A DNA stretch of 64,000 nt from Actinokineospora inagensis DSM 44258 (GCF_000482865.1 NZ_AXWW01000023.1:55454-119453); one strand, 5' to 3'. Positions 18,157-27,469 are shown, counted from the stretch's first letter. Notes: generated by a model from the letters alone, not told the origin. Program-made: numbers and translations.

Positions 18157-18505
18157 GCGTTCACACTCCGCCCCGTTTGCCCACTCACGCTCCACCCCGT
18201 TTGTCGCCCACACTCCGCCCCGTCGCCCACCCACGTTCCGCCCTGTCTGTCGCCCACACTCCACCCGATCAACGCCGACACGGCCACGGCCAGCCGCCGC
18301 CGGATCGGGGCTTTGAAGCCAGCTTCACCTGACCCCGCTCCACAGCGCCCCGCGCCTAGTTGTCCATCCACCCCGCCTAGCTGTCCACCCACACTCCACC
18401 CGGTTGCCCACCCACTCCACGCAGTTGTCCACCCATGCTCCGCCCGCCCGGTTACCACCCACATCCCGCCCCGTTGTCTATCCACATCCCGCCGAGTTGC
18501 GCACA
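18157..18505 (-). repeat. About ten degenerate 23-bp tandem repeats in two blocks
   Basis: Read on the minus strand, the unit is approximately GGGGCGGAGTGTGGGTGGAC followed by AAC. Block 1 (18157-18275) has four or five units with variants such as GTGGGCGAC. Block 2 (18340-18505) has about six units, several ending in GGACAACT. A single similar unit, GGGCGGAGTGTGGACAACT, lies at about 56088-56107 beside the second transposase remnant. There are no regular spacers, so this is not a CRISPR array. Confidence 0.6.
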
Positions 18506-18544
18506 GCCCACAGCGCCACCCCCTGTCGATCTTGCCAACCGGTA

Positions 18545-18775
18545 GACTGGCCTCGGGGACGCCCCCCGGGAAGGGTGGGGGCCGCCCGGGGTTGGGTTGG
18601 TGCCTGCGGGTTTGCGGTTGGGCTGGTGGGGTGGGGGTTGAGTGGGCGTAGTGGTCGGGTGGTGTCTCGGGCCGTGGGGTTGCGCCGGGTGACTGGGGTG
18701 TGGTGCCGGTGCTTGGTCGGGAGTGGACTTCGCGGTGGGTGGTGTCGCGGACCCGGCGGCCGGTTCTTGATGTGC
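18545..18775 (-). pseudogene. Decayed C-terminal end of an ISAs1-like transposase (copy A)
   Basis: On the minus strand the segment VRDTTHREVHSRPSTG (about 18757 down to 18705) and, after frame changes, ARDTTRPLRPLN (about 18680 to 18637) resemble the conserved end of ISAs1-family transposases, where a V/IRDVTxxED...RTG motif is followed by RHxARDxTRPL. A conserved palindromic element GGGGACGCCCCCCGGG then follows at about 18556-18571. Frames are broken and the upstream transposase body is missing. A matching copy in opposite orientation lies at 55815-56045. The family name is from memory of the motif. Confidence 0.45.
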
Positions 18776-18845
18776 AGTCCCTGCGCGGCAGCCGGGGGGT
18801 GTGCGATCAGGTCGGTGATGCATGGGTGCCGTGACGGGTGGGAAG

Positions 18846-19316
18846 TCAGGAGTGGGCGCGGTACCACTCGGTGAAAGCGGCGGGGACTTGGTGTAGCCGC
18901 CAGTCTGGGGGTTTCAGGAAAAGGTCGCGCAATTCGGCCACGGGGAGTACGGCCGGGCGGTAGTCCTCATCTTCGTACCGGTCAGAGTCGGATTCGGCGG
19001 GGTCGTCGGGAATGGCCACAGCGGGGCCGTCCGGGTCGGTGTCCGCAGCGGGGTTCACCTTCCACACCGCTCCCGCGCGAACACAGACCTCACCCAGATA
19101 CCAGGCAGGAACCGTCAACGACGTAGCGTCGCGAGCAGCCCAAGCCGCGTCCCAGTCGGCGAAGTCGGCGCGGACGGCGGATTCCAGTGCGTCCAGTGAG
19201 GCCGGGGTGAAGTCCCAGTTGCCCGGGTGGGTCGCCGTCCAGGTTGGGAAGGAGGATTCCTGCCGCTGGAGCCACGACCGGAGCCTCGGGTGGTCGGTCC
19301 ACGACTGCTCGCCCAT
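18846..19316 (-). CDS. Hypothetical acidic protein, probable leaderless gene
   Basis: The 156-residue protein (160 if the ATG at 19328 is used) is rich in Trp, Asp and Glu. It has an N-terminal LRSWLQRQESSFPTWTATHP region and a strongly acidic patch DDPAESDSDRYEDEDYRP at about 110-128. The shape recalls small cytoplasmic immunity-type proteins, but I do not recognise a family. ATG 19316 is preferred because TATGAT lies exactly 7 bases upstream, which predicts a transcript that begins at this codon. The gene is divergent from the cell-wall-anchored protein starting at 19436, whose toxin-like motif makes a toxin/immunity pairing thinkable but unproven. Confidence 0.6.
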   Translation of the reverse strand: MGEQSWTDHPRLRSWLQRQESSFPTWTATHPGNWDFTPASLDALESAVRADFADWDAAWAARDATSLTVPAWYLGEVCVRAGAVWKVNPAADTDPDGPAVAIPDDPAESDSDRYEDEDYRPAVLPVAELRDLFLKPPDWRLHQVPAAFTEWYRAHS

Positions 19317-19323
19317 GGCGCCG

Positions 19324-19329
19324 ATCATA
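19324..19329 (-). promoter_or_regulatory. TATGAT -10 element, leaderless promoter
   Basis: The perfect TATGAT on the minus strand overlaps the alternative ATG at 19328 and ends 7 bases before ATG 19316. This arrangement predicts initiation at 19316. No clear -35 hexamer is seen. Confidence 0.45.
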
Positions 19330-19435
19330 CCTGGGAACGCGAGTGGGAACGGGCAATTCGGCAGAACGGGGAATTTCGGCCCGCGCCCACAACGGCCGTG
19401 CGAGTATGCGACCGCAGTGCTGGGAGAAGGGGGAA

Positions 19436-21682
19436 ATGCACGTGAATCATTTGGGGGTAAAGCGGGTCGTGGTCGCTGTGGTGGCCGCGTGCCTTGCTGT
19501 CGGCGGCTTACCGCTGTTGGCGGGGACGGCTGTGGCGGCCGGGCAGCGCTGTGACGAGATGTTCAACCTGACCGGCACTCCCGCGCTCCCCGAGGAACTG
19601 CCGTGGGCGAACGGGGACGCGGCCCGCGCCGAGGCTGACTGGGACAGCTACCAGTACCCGAACCAGCGCGTGGCCATGGACGGCCTCGAACTGCCGGACG
19701 ACCCCGCCGAGCGGCAGAAGATCCTCGGTCCGCTCGACCAGGACTACCGCAAGTACGCGGAGGGCACGCCGAACCGGGTTTACGCCACGTACAAGAACTA
19801 CCTGGCGCGCAATGCCGGGTCGGACAAGTACGGCAGCTTCCGGAACTGGCTCAACGAGGCCTACATCGAGGTCTACGGGCGCAACCCGCGCGGTACGGCG
19901 TTCCACGCGAAGGTGGTCAAGGACCTGCGGCTGCTCGGGCCGGACTGGTTGTGCGAGGAGACGATCACGGTCACCGACCCGGACACCGGCAAGTCCTACG
20001 AACGGCGCTACGACGCGTTCAACCGCAGGACCAAGGAGGCCGTCGAGATCAAGTCCGGTGGCAACCACGACACCGAGCAGGCCCCGAAGGACCGCGCGTT
20101 CCTGAAGGACCCGAAGTACCAGGACTACAAGCTGCGGATGGCTTTCGGCCAGCCGCAGTCGGAGGCCACCGGCAGGTTCACGGCGGGGCTCAAGCAGCTC
20201 GCGCCGGGTCGGACGGCCTCGTACGTGCACAACTCCACGCCGGTCCCGGACTTCACGTCGGGCAAGTACACCGCGCAGGACACCGCCAAGACCCTGGGCC
20301 GTGGCTCCGATGTGATCCGCCAGTCGCCGCCGACGCCGGCCGACATGAAGCGGCAACTGGACCGGATCCGCGCCGAAGACCCGACCGGCCTGCGCGTGCG
20401 CGGTCCCGGCGGCGTCGACTTCACCACCCTGGACCTGCGTTACGTCGGCAAGCCCGTCAAGGGGAAGGGCCTGGACTACTCGTTCTCGGCGGACATGGTC
20501 GACGAGGACGCGGGCAAGGGCTGGGGTGGTCAGCAGCGCGCCGAGCTGATCTCGGACAGCTTCTTCACCTGGCTGGCGCTGACCCCGGACAAGTTCTGGG
20601 TCAACCTCAACCCGGACGAGCCGGACCGGATCATGGATCCCGCGTTCGGCAGCACCGACGCCGGCCGCGTGCTGCTGCAGGCCGACCTGGAGATGAAGCA
20701 CGACTACGCGAAGAACATGGACCCCAGGACCGGCATCGGCAAGCGGCTGTTCGACACGCTGGGCGCCGAGGGGATCCCCTGCACGCACGGCGTGCGGAAC
20801 TGGATCGTCCCCGAGCCAGCCGAGGTTCGCGAACAGGACGGCGGCCTCTACATCCTCGGCGCCCCGCTGAAGGTCAACTCGGTGCCGCAGGACTTCAGCA
20901 CCCCGAGCCCGAACGGGCAGTGCACCCTCACCGAGGCGCAGCACAAGCGGGTCCAAGACCTGCTGGACACGCTGGTCGTGCCGGAGATCCGGAAACTGGT
21001 GAACACCGACGCCCGCTACGCCGACCTGCGCACCGTCTACAAGGCGCGCGTGGCCGCCGAGTGGATCCGCCAGCGCGACGCCGAGTCCGCCACGGACTAC
21101 CACCAGACCATCAACAGCGACAAGGTCGACGACTGGCCACTGCGCGGCGACAACAAGTCCTGGACGCCGCAACAGACCTACCGCGACTACGTGAAGTCCT
21201 TCACCGAAGGCGACTACACCTACCCGTGCGAGAAAGAGGGCAAAGACGGCATCTGCGTCGCCGGTGGCGTGGACTTCTCCAAGGCACCGAAGGAGAACGT
21301 CACCCGGGCGAAGTTCGAGACCGAGCACAAGAACCTCCCCCGCACCACGACGATCTCCGTCCAGGCGATGACCGACGACGCGGAGAAGGCCACCCTGCTC
21401 GCCCTCGGCGGAAACACAGCCGCCCACGACGACACTCCGCCGACGACAACACCGACCACCCCACCAACGACCCCACCCGGCGGGTCGACCACCGCCGAGC
21501 CGTCTCCAACCACCACGCCACCGGCGCAGACCCCGCAACCGCGGGCAGACGGCCGTCACGACCCGGGACTGGCGTCCACCGGCGCCTCCGTGCTGGGCAT
21601 CGCGGGCGCCGCGCTCACCCTCCTGCTGGTGGGTGGCGCGCTCATCTGGTGGACCCGCCGCCGCAAGACCAGCGGCGAGTAG
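19436..21682 (+). CDS. Secreted, sortase-anchored protein with PD-(D/E)XK-like motif
   Basis: The 748-residue product begins with a signal peptide (hydrophobic 10-33, cleavage near TAVAA/G). It ends with LASTG (712-716), a hydrophobic helix and WWTRRRK, which is a sortase sorting signal of LAxTG type, preceded by a Thr/Pro-rich wall-spanning stretch. In the mature part, RRYDAF (D193) and AVEIKSGG (E204, K206) form a D-x(10)-ExK pattern like that of PD-(D/E)XK nucleases found in secreted toxins. The remaining 400 residues are not recognised. ATG 19436 has GAGAAGGGGG upstream, and a strong hairpin follows the stop. Nuclease activity is inference from the motif only. Confidence 0.7.
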   Translation: MHVNHLGVKRVVVAVVAACLAVGGLPLLAGTAVAAGQRCDEMFNLTGTPALPEELPWANGDAARAEADWDSYQYPNQRVAMDGLELPDDPAERQKILGPLDQDYRKYAEGTPNRVYATYKNYLARNAGSDKYGSFRNWLNEAYIEVYGRNPRGTAFHAKVVKDLRLLGPDWLCEETITVTDPDTGKSYERRYDAFNRRTKEAVEIKSGGNHDTEQAPKDRAFLKDPKYQDYKLRMAFGQPQSEATGRFTAGLKQLAPGRTASYVHNSTPVPDFTSGKYTAQDTAKTLGRGSDVIRQSPPTPADMKRQLDRIRAEDPTGLRVRGPGGVDFTTLDLRYVGKPVKGKGLDYSFSADMVDEDAGKGWGGQQRAELISDSFFTWLALTPDKFWVNLNPDEPDRIMDPAFGSTDAGRVLLQADLEMKHDYAKNMDPRTGIGKRLFDTLGAEGIPCTHGVRNWIVPEPAEVREQDGGLYILGAPLKVNSVPQDFSTPSPNGQCTLTEAQHKRVQDLLDTLVVPEIRKLVNTDARYADLRTVYKARVAAEWIRQRDAESATDYHQTINSDKVDDWPLRGDNKSWTPQQTYRDYVKSFTEGDYTYPCEKEGKDGICVAGGVDFSKAPKENVTRAKFETEHKNLPRTTTISVQAMTDDAEKATLLALGGNTAAHDDTPPTTTPTTPPTTPPGGSTTAEPSPTTTPPAQTPQPRADGRHDPGLASTGASVLGIAGAALTLLLVGGALIWWTRRRKTSGE

Positions 21683-21687
21683 ATCTC

Positions 21688-21720
21688 GCGTGGGCCACGT
21701 TTCCTCGACGTGGCCCACGC
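21688..21720 (+). terminator. Intrinsic-type hairpin terminator
   Basis: GCGTGGGCCACG (21688-21699) pairs perfectly with CGTGGCCCACGC (21709-21720) around a 9-base loop, directly after the stop of the cell-wall-anchored protein gene. There is no U-tract, as is usual in high-GC actinobacteria. Confidence 0.75.
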
Positions 21721-21846
21721 GGGGCAAGACACAGTGCGCGACGAACCGCACAGCCAGGTGAATCCCGCGACCCCGCCCGGGTGATTTCGGCCGACCGACC
21801 GATCGGGATGCCGCCGCTGCGCCGGTCGCGCCGCGAGAATCGAGCA

Positions 21847-23412
21847 ATGGCGAAGGTGTGTGTGGTGGGTGGCGGAGCGACCGGGGCAGCGGTGTTGTGG
21901 GCGCTGTCCCAGGATCCGAACGTGTGCGGGGACTGGCAGGCGACGCTGATCCACGACCAGCCGGACCTGGGTGGACACTCGTTGACGGTCCCGGTCGACC
22001 ACAACGGGGCCACCATCCAGGTCGACGTCGGGGTGCAGTTGATCTCGCGGCTGCTGTACCCGAACGTGGCGGCGATGTTGGGGTCCCCCGCGTTCGAGTC
22101 CGTGCGGCTCACCGACGTGGACGACCTGCGGGTGGCGTGCGCGTTCCCCGGGCCGCCCGCGATCGAGGAACCGTTGAACTGGGGGAACTTCCCCGAGTAC
22201 CAGCAGGGGCCGTCGTTCGGCCTGTACAGCCAGGAGATGCAGGCCGACGCGACCACGTTCCAGGACTTCATCGAGATGTCGGTCGCGGTGGGGTGGGGTG
22301 AGCTGACCGTCGGAGACTTCTTCCGGAAGCTGCCGGTGCCGCTCAACGACCCGGACCGGTTCCGGGAGTACTTCGTCGCGCCGTACCTGAGCATCATGAA
22401 CGGGTACGGGAGCGCGGACATGGACCAGGTCACGTTCGGCGACCTGGCGCCCTTGTTCGACCGCATCCCATGGGCGAAGAGTCCACTGGGCGCGTTCACC
22501 CACCCCGGCACGGGATGGTCGCGGTTCACCAACGGCAGCTCGACGTGGGTGCGCGCGATGGCCGCGGTGGCGGGGCAGACGTTGACGTCAACGGTCATCA
22601 CCGACTCCACGGTGACGGCGGTGTGGACAGACACCCACACCGAGGGCAACCCGGTGCACGTGCGGTGGACGACCAACGGCGAGACGTACGAGGACGTGTT
22701 CGACAAGGTCGTGTTGACCACGGACATGTGGACGAGCGGTCAACTGCTGGACAACCCCGAGAACCACACCCTGTGGAAATCGGTGTACCAGCCGAGGATC
22801 GCGAAGTCCGAGTGGGCGCTACTGCCCGGCGAGTGCTACATCCACACCGACGAGTCGATCCTCGCGCCGTTCCTGCGCGAGCGCCAGGAGATCCTGCAGT
22901 TCACCGCGGCCTACGCCCGGACCACGACCTGGCCGTACTACGACATCAGCAAGACGTTCACCACGTTCCTGCTCGACAACCTCCTCGCCGACCCCCGCGC
23001 CGAGGGCCTCTACCTCACGATGTACGGCGACACGTCCACCCACATCCGCAAACCCGCGTCCGGCACGGTGAAGTTCCGCAAACACTGGACCCACGGCATG
23101 TGGGCGGCCTCATTCCTCGGCGGCCCCAAACGCATCCTGCACGAGGCCCAGGGCCGAGGCTGGTTCTCCGGCCCCGACCAGCCAGACACCAACGTCTACT
23201 TCGCGGGCAACAACACCACCACCGACTCGGAGGAAGGGGCACTGGACTCAGCCATGGGCATCGTGAACTACGCCTTCCGCAGCCCCTACCCAATCCGCCC
23301 AGTGGAACCAACGGCCGTAGCCATGTTCCTCCTGTTCTACCTGGACGTCATGTTCCCCATGACCGGCCACGCCCGCCGCGAGGCGATCATCCGATCACTG
23401 ACCCCGCACTAG
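21847..23412 (+). CDS. FAD-dependent oxidoreductase, amine-oxidase-like
   Basis: The 521-residue protein has the dinucleotide-binding motif VVGGGATGAA at residues 5-14 and an acidic-ended second strand. Near the C-terminus, VYFAGNNTTTDSEEGALDSAMGIV is the FAD-contact motif of the flavin amine oxidase/phytoene desaturase group. It oxidises an unknown amine or alcohol substrate. No signal peptide is present. The final residues IIRSLTPH are encoded by sequence that belongs to the decayed repeat beginning near 23385, so the native C-terminus may have been replaced. GAGAAT 6 bases before the ATG could be a leaderless -10. Confidence 0.8.
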   Translation: MAKVCVVGGGATGAAVLWALSQDPNVCGDWQATLIHDQPDLGGHSLTVPVDHNGATIQVDVGVQLISRLLYPNVAAMLGSPAFESVRLTDVDDLRVACAFPGPPAIEEPLNWGNFPEYQQGPSFGLYSQEMQADATTFQDFIEMSVAVGWGELTVGDFFRKLPVPLNDPDRFREYFVAPYLSIMNGYGSADMDQVTFGDLAPLFDRIPWAKSPLGAFTHPGTGWSRFTNGSSTWVRAMAAVAGQTLTSTVITDSTVTAVWTDTHTEGNPVHVRWTTNGETYEDVFDKVVLTTDMWTSGQLLDNPENHTLWKSVYQPRIAKSEWALLPGECYIHTDESILAPFLRERQEILQFTAAYARTTTWPYYDISKTFTTFLLDNLLADPRAEGLYLTMYGDTSTHIRKPASGTVKFRKHWTHGMWAASFLGGPKRILHEAQGRGWFSGPDQPDTNVYFAGNNTTTDSEEGALDSAMGIVNYAFRSPYPIRPVEPTAVAMFLLFYLDVMFPMTGHARREAIIRSLTPH

Positions 23413-24115
23413 CCTCCGCCCAGGCCCGCGTGGCCACCTCGAACCGGTCCAGCCAGCACGGCAACGCCACGGCGACGCCCATCGCAACGGCTGCCGTGAG
23501 GTTCCGGGCGACCCCCTGGCCCCGGACAGGCGGGACCAAGCCGAGTTGGTCGTCGGACCGCTGAGGCGCATTGACCCTCGACCAAGCTCGCACCGGAGCG
23601 ACGGACTCCAAGACGGGGGCGGGACCAGCCGGTACCGCAGCGGTACTCATCGCAACGGCCAGAGACGTCAGATCGCAGTGACCTGGTCGCCCGCATAGGC
23701 GGCGGCCAAGTCGAATCGATCATCCCGTTGCTGAGACCGCACGGGCCCTCGACTTGGCCCGAGTGGACACTGCGGACTTCACCGGATGCCAGAGCAGCGC
23801 GGCGACCGGTTCAGCCAATACGGCACGGGGCGGCGATACCCATCGCAAACAGCCGCGGTGAAGATGTTTGGATCGCGGCGGTGATCCGGTCGTGCGCGCA
23901 GACAGCAGCCAGGCCGAATCGATCATCCGGTCACTGACGCCGCACTCACCCTCGGCTGGACCGCACCGACGCCACAGACTCCACGGACCTGAAGGCGGCG
24001 CGGGACCGGCCCAACCAGTACGACCAACGGCTCGGTACTCGTCGCAACGGCTACCGTGAGACGTCGGAACGCGGTGACCTGGTCGCCCATGCAAGTGGCG
24101 GCCAAGCCGAGTTGG
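23385..24115 (-). repeat. About four decayed tandem copies of the 3' end of the adjacent SARP regulator gene
   Basis: Read on the minus strand, the interval repeats the last 55-60 codons of the regulator at 24116-27469. Junctions that resemble the gene end (CGATCATCCGATCACTGAC type on the plus strand) recur near 23385, 23550, 23714 and 23917, and the intact gene end is at 24112, so units are about 165-200 bp. The copy nearest the FAD gene still encodes LTAAVAMGVAVALPCWLDRF and ends in SAGSVIG. The parent has LTAAVAVSAAVPLPYWLERS and ends in SVGSVIG. The middle copies are more diverged and frameshifted. No other gene is seen in this 700-bp interval. Confidence 0.75.
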
Positions 24116-27100
24116 TCATCCGATCACTGACCCCACACTGACCCCCGCCCGGCTCCCAGCGGCCACCAAAGCAGCCTCAGACCGCTCAAGCCAATAAGGC
24201 AGCGGCACGGCGGCGCTCACCGCGACGGCTGCGGTCAGGTGTCGGACTGCGGCGTCCCGGTCGCCCGCGCACGCGGAGGCCAGGCCGAGTTGGTGGTCGA
24301 TGGGGCCGTAGCGCACCACCTGGTTGAGCTGGAGCAGTCCGGTGCAGGGCAGCAGTCGGTCGTAGACGCGTTGCGCGGCGGTGGGGTCTCCGGTGCCGTG
24401 GGCGACTTCGGCCAATTGGCACAGGAGTTGCACGCGTAGTTGGGAGTCCGGGGACGGTAGGTCGTCGAACAGGTCGCCGACTTCCGTGCGGGCCTCGTTC
24501 AGCTCACCTGCGTCGACGAGGATCAGGGCGGTCGCTGGGCGGAGGTCGTAGTCGCCCATGCCGTCGAGGCCGCGCAGTACCGGCAGCAGTTCGGCGCCTC
24601 GGCCCTGTTGGCGGCGGAGTTGCATGACCTGCGCGCCGTATGCCAAGGCCGCGTCTGGTTCACCTGCGTCGTTTCCCATCCGAAAAGCGGCTTCGCAGGC
24701 CGCCTCGGCCTCGGTGAGCCCGCCCGCCGCCAGTGTCCGTCCGGCGTGGGAGAGGGCCGCGACCCAGCGCAGGTAGGGTTCGCCGATGTCGTCGGCGATG
24801 CGGATCTCCTCGGCGAGCGCGGCGTCGGATTCGGCGATCAACCCGGCTTCCCAGCAGGCGATGGACCGCAGTCGGGCGGCCAGCAACTTCAGCCGCCGGT
24901 CCGGGGCGGTCGCGGCGATGGTGAGCAGTTCGGCGGTGTCGGTCAGCCTGCGCGGCTGGGTCGACGGCGCCCAAGTCGCCTCGAACCGCAGGGCCAGCAC
25001 CCGGCCCAGCACCAGTGGGTCGCCCAGTGCGCGGGCGCGGTCGACGGCGTCGTCGGCCAGTCGGGCGCGACGATCAGCCTGGTCGGCGGCGAGGAGTTCG
25101 ACGGCGAGGGTGGCGCCGAGCAGCGGCCGCTGCGGGTGTGGGTCGTCCCCGATGGCGGCGATGGCCGACTCCAGCAGGGCGATCCGGTCCGCGTCGAGCC
25201 TGCCGCTGTTGGAGACCGAGCCGCGGTTGTTGGCGACGGCGGCGCGCACCAGTCGGGTTGTGTCATCGGCGGCCTCGGCGAGTCGACCGGCGGCCAGCAG
25301 GGTCTGCCGGTAGTCCTGTTCGCCGGTGCCGCGCTGCGCCGTGCCCAGGCCGATGAGCGCGTCGACGCGCAGCGGGTCGTCCGCGTCGAGCAGCGGCAAC
25401 GCGTCGGTGAACCAGCGCAGCGCCTGGTCGGGGGCGAGGTCGGTCAACGCCCGGTCGCCTGCCCGGCACGCGCGGTCGGCCGCGACCCGCGCCTCGTCCG
25501 GGCGGTGACCGAGCAGCCAGTGCCGGGCCAACTCGCCGACGCGGTCGGAGTCGGTGGCCTCCAACGCGAGGGCGACCCGCCGGTGCATCCGCCGTCGCCG
25601 CGCGGCGCCGACCCGCTCGCAGAGGGTGCGCTGGACGAGGGCGTGTCCGAAGGCGAACCGGTCGGCGGGCAGCTCGGTGACCAGTCCGGCGGCGACGGCG
25701 CGGTCGAGGTGGTCGAGCATGGCGTCCTCGGTGCACTCGACCGCGGCGGCCAGCACCGGCAGGTCGAACTCCGCGCCCGCGACGGCGGCCTGGGTCAGCA
25801 CGGCCGCGGTGGCCGGGCCGAGCCGGTCGACGCGGTGGCCCACCACGTCGCGGACCGTCTCAGTCAGCGCGATCCGCGCCGGGTCCGTCGTCGCCCACCC
25901 GGTCTCGGCGAGGTTGCGTAGCAGCTCACGGGCGAAGAACGGGTTGCCGCCGCACTCACGGCCGATCGCGTGCGCCCAGGCCGCCGCGTCCATCCCGAGC
26001 GGCCGCCCGGCGACCGCCTCGACCAGCGGGACCAGGTCGTCGTCGGCGAGCCCGGACAGCGTGATCCGGCAAGCCGCCGGTCCGCGCAGCAGTTCACGCA
26101 GCGCGCCATCGGCGTCGTCGGTGAGATCACCCGGCCTACATGTGACGACCAGGCTCAACAGGCCGGGTCCGGCCGAGTCAGCCAGATGGCGCAACAGCAG
26201 CAGGGTGGGTTTGTCCGCCCAGTGCAGGTCGTCGACGACCAGGACCACCGGCCGGTCGGCGGCGGCGCGGGTGAGCAGGGCGGCGACCGACCGGAACAAC
26301 AGGTGCCGCTCGGTGCGCGGATCAGTGCCGGGCTCCGCCTGCCCTTGGCGCAGCTCGGGGACCAGGCGCGGCAGCGACGAACCGTAGCGGGCGGTGTGGT
26401 CGACGAGGACGGCGTCGGGCAGGTGCGCGGCGAGCTGGGCGAGGCATTCGACTACCGGTCGGTACGCCAACGTCACCTGCTCGTCGCAGCGGCCATAGAG
26501 GACCAGTGCGTCGGTACCGGTAAGAGCGTGCGCGACGAGCGCGGTCTTACCAACCCCCGCCTCGCCCGCGATCGCGACGACGGCGACCGGGGCCGGTTCG
26601 CGCACCACAGCGGTCTCCTGGACCAGTTGGACCTCGCGCACCCGGCCGACCAGCAGTCCGGCCGCCTCCGCCCGCAACCGGGCGGGCAACTCCGGACGAT
26701 CCGGCGGTCGGGCCGCGCCCGCGAGCAGGCTCAGGAACACCGCCTCGGTCGCCGCGGCCGGGTCGGTGCCCAGCTCGTCCGCCAGCAGGGTGCGGCACCG
26801 CTCGTAGGCGACCAGGGCCTGCGCCCGATCGCCGCCCGCGGCGAGGGCGGACATCAACAACCGGTGCCCGGACTCGCCGAACGGATCAAGGTCGATGGCG
26901 GTCCGAGCGGCCACGACGGCACCCGCGTGATCGCCCCCGGCGGTGCGCGCCGTCGACACCGCGGCCAGCGCTCGCACGCGCAGGCCGCGCAGCCGGGTCC
27001 GCCAGCCGACGGCCCAGGCCCCGTCGACCCCGGGCAGGAACGGCGCGCCGGTCACCGCCTCGGCCTCGGTTAGCCGGTCGGCGGCGCGGGCCTCGGCGAT

Positions 27101-27469
27101 GTCGGCCTCAGCCCGTTCCACGTCGACCACCACGTCCGGCGGCAGGGTCACCCGGTAGCCGCCCGCCTCGGACCGCAGCACGTCGCGCCCGCTCAACCCG
27201 GCCTCGGCCAATGCCGCGCGGACCCGGGTGACCGCCGTGCGCAGCACCGACTCCCAGGACGCGGGCCGCTCCCCCGGCCAGATCAGCTCGGCCACCTCGT
27301 CCCGCCCCACCGGGCGGGCGCGTTCAAGCACCAGCAGCGCCAGCACCAACCGGGCCTGCCGGGACCGCAGGTGGGCGCGGCCGATCCCGACGCCGTCGCG
27401 CTCCAGGGCGACGTCACCGGTCAACCGCACGACAAGGGGCTCCGTGATCGCCTCCTCCCCCAGGTCCAC
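24116..27469 (-). CDS. SARP-type regulator: OmpR-like DNA-binding and BTAD domains fused to STAND ATPase and TPR
   Basis: The 1117-residue protein has an OmpR-like winged helix (about 10-108, with SRQARLVLALLVLERARPV and SVLRTAVTRVRAAL) and a bacterial transcriptional activation domain (about 115-255). A P-loop ATPase follows with Walker A GEAGVGKTA (K308) and Walker B VVLVVDDLHWAD. The C-terminal half is TPR-like. This is the AfsR-like large SARP layout; such proteins activate biosynthetic or secretion genes by binding direct heptamer repeats. It is divergent from the gene at 27635, and the gap contains an ideal repeat array for this family, so it probably controls that operon and perhaps itself. 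Partial copies of its own tail follow downstream. Confidence 0.9.
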   Translation of the reverse strand: MDLGEEAITEPLVVRLTGDVALERDGVGIGRAHLRSRQARLVLALLVLERARPVGRDEVAELIWPGERPASWESVLRTAVTRVRAALAEAGLSGRDVLRSEAGGYRVTLPPDVVVDVERAEADIAEARAADRLTEAEAVTGAPFLPGVDGAWAVGWRTRLRGLRVRALAAVSTARTAGGDHAGAVVAARTAIDLDPFGESGHRLLMSALAAGGDRAQALVAYERCRTLLADELGTDPAAATEAVFLSLLAGAARPPDRPELPARLRAEAAGLLVGRVREVQLVQETAVVREPAPVAVVAIAGEAGVGKTALVAHALTGTDALVLYGRCDEQVTLAYRPVVECLAQLAAHLPDAVLVDHTARYGSSLPRLVPELRQGQAEPGTDPRTERHLLFRSVAALLTRAAADRPVVLVVDDLHWADKPTLLLLRHLADSAGPGLLSLVVTCRPGDLTDDADGALRELLRGPAACRITLSGLADDDLVPLVEAVAGRPLGMDAAAWAHAIGRECGGNPFFARELLRNLAETGWATTDPARIALTETVRDVVGHRVDRLGPATAAVLTQAAVAGAEFDLPVLAAAVECTEDAMLDHLDRAVAAGLVTELPADRFAFGHALVQRTLCERVGAARRRRMHRRVALALEATDSDRVGELARHWLLGHRPDEARVAADRACRAGDRALTDLAPDQALRWFTDALPLLDADDPLRVDALIGLGTAQRGTGEQDYRQTLLAAGRLAEAADDTTRLVRAAVANNRGSVSNSGRLDADRIALLESAIAAIGDDPHPQRPLLGATLAVELLAADQADRRARLADDAVDRARALGDPLVLGRVLALRFEATWAPSTQPRRLTDTAELLTIAATAPDRRLKLLAARLRSIACWEAGLIAESDAALAEEIRIADDIGEPYLRWVAALSHAGRTLAAGGLTEAEAACEAAFRMGNDAGEPDAALAYGAQVMQLRRQQGRGAELLPVLRGLDGMGDYDLRPATALILVDAGELNEARTEVGDLFDDLPSPDSQLRVQLLCQLAEVAHGTGDPTAAQRVYDRLLPCTGLLQLNQVVRYGPIDHQLGLASACAGDRDAAVRHLTAAVAVSAAVPLPYWLERSEAALVAAGSRAGVSVGSVIG

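Larger units (their letters stand above)
18047..18845. other. Non-coding interval with repeats and transposase remnant
   Basis: No credible gene was found in these 800 bases. The open frames here are pyrimidine-rich low-complexity products. The stretch holds two blocks of degenerate short tandem repeats (18157-18275 and 18340-18505) and a decayed minus-strand transposase end (about 18545-18775), which are listed separately. Confidence 0.6.

Noticed and set aside
18157..18505. Possible CRISPR array
   Set aside because: The units are degenerate and directly adjacent, with no constant repeat and unique spacer pattern, and no cas genes lie nearby.
18097..18651. 184-codon plus-strand frame in the repeat region
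   Set aside because: It is made of Pro/His/Thr-rich translation of the short tandem repeats and runs into the transposase remnant; no start signal.
19508..21847. 779-codon minus-strand open frame
   Set aside because: It is antisense to the wall-anchored protein gene, which has a signal peptide, a sorting signal and a ribosome site; the antisense product has no domain.
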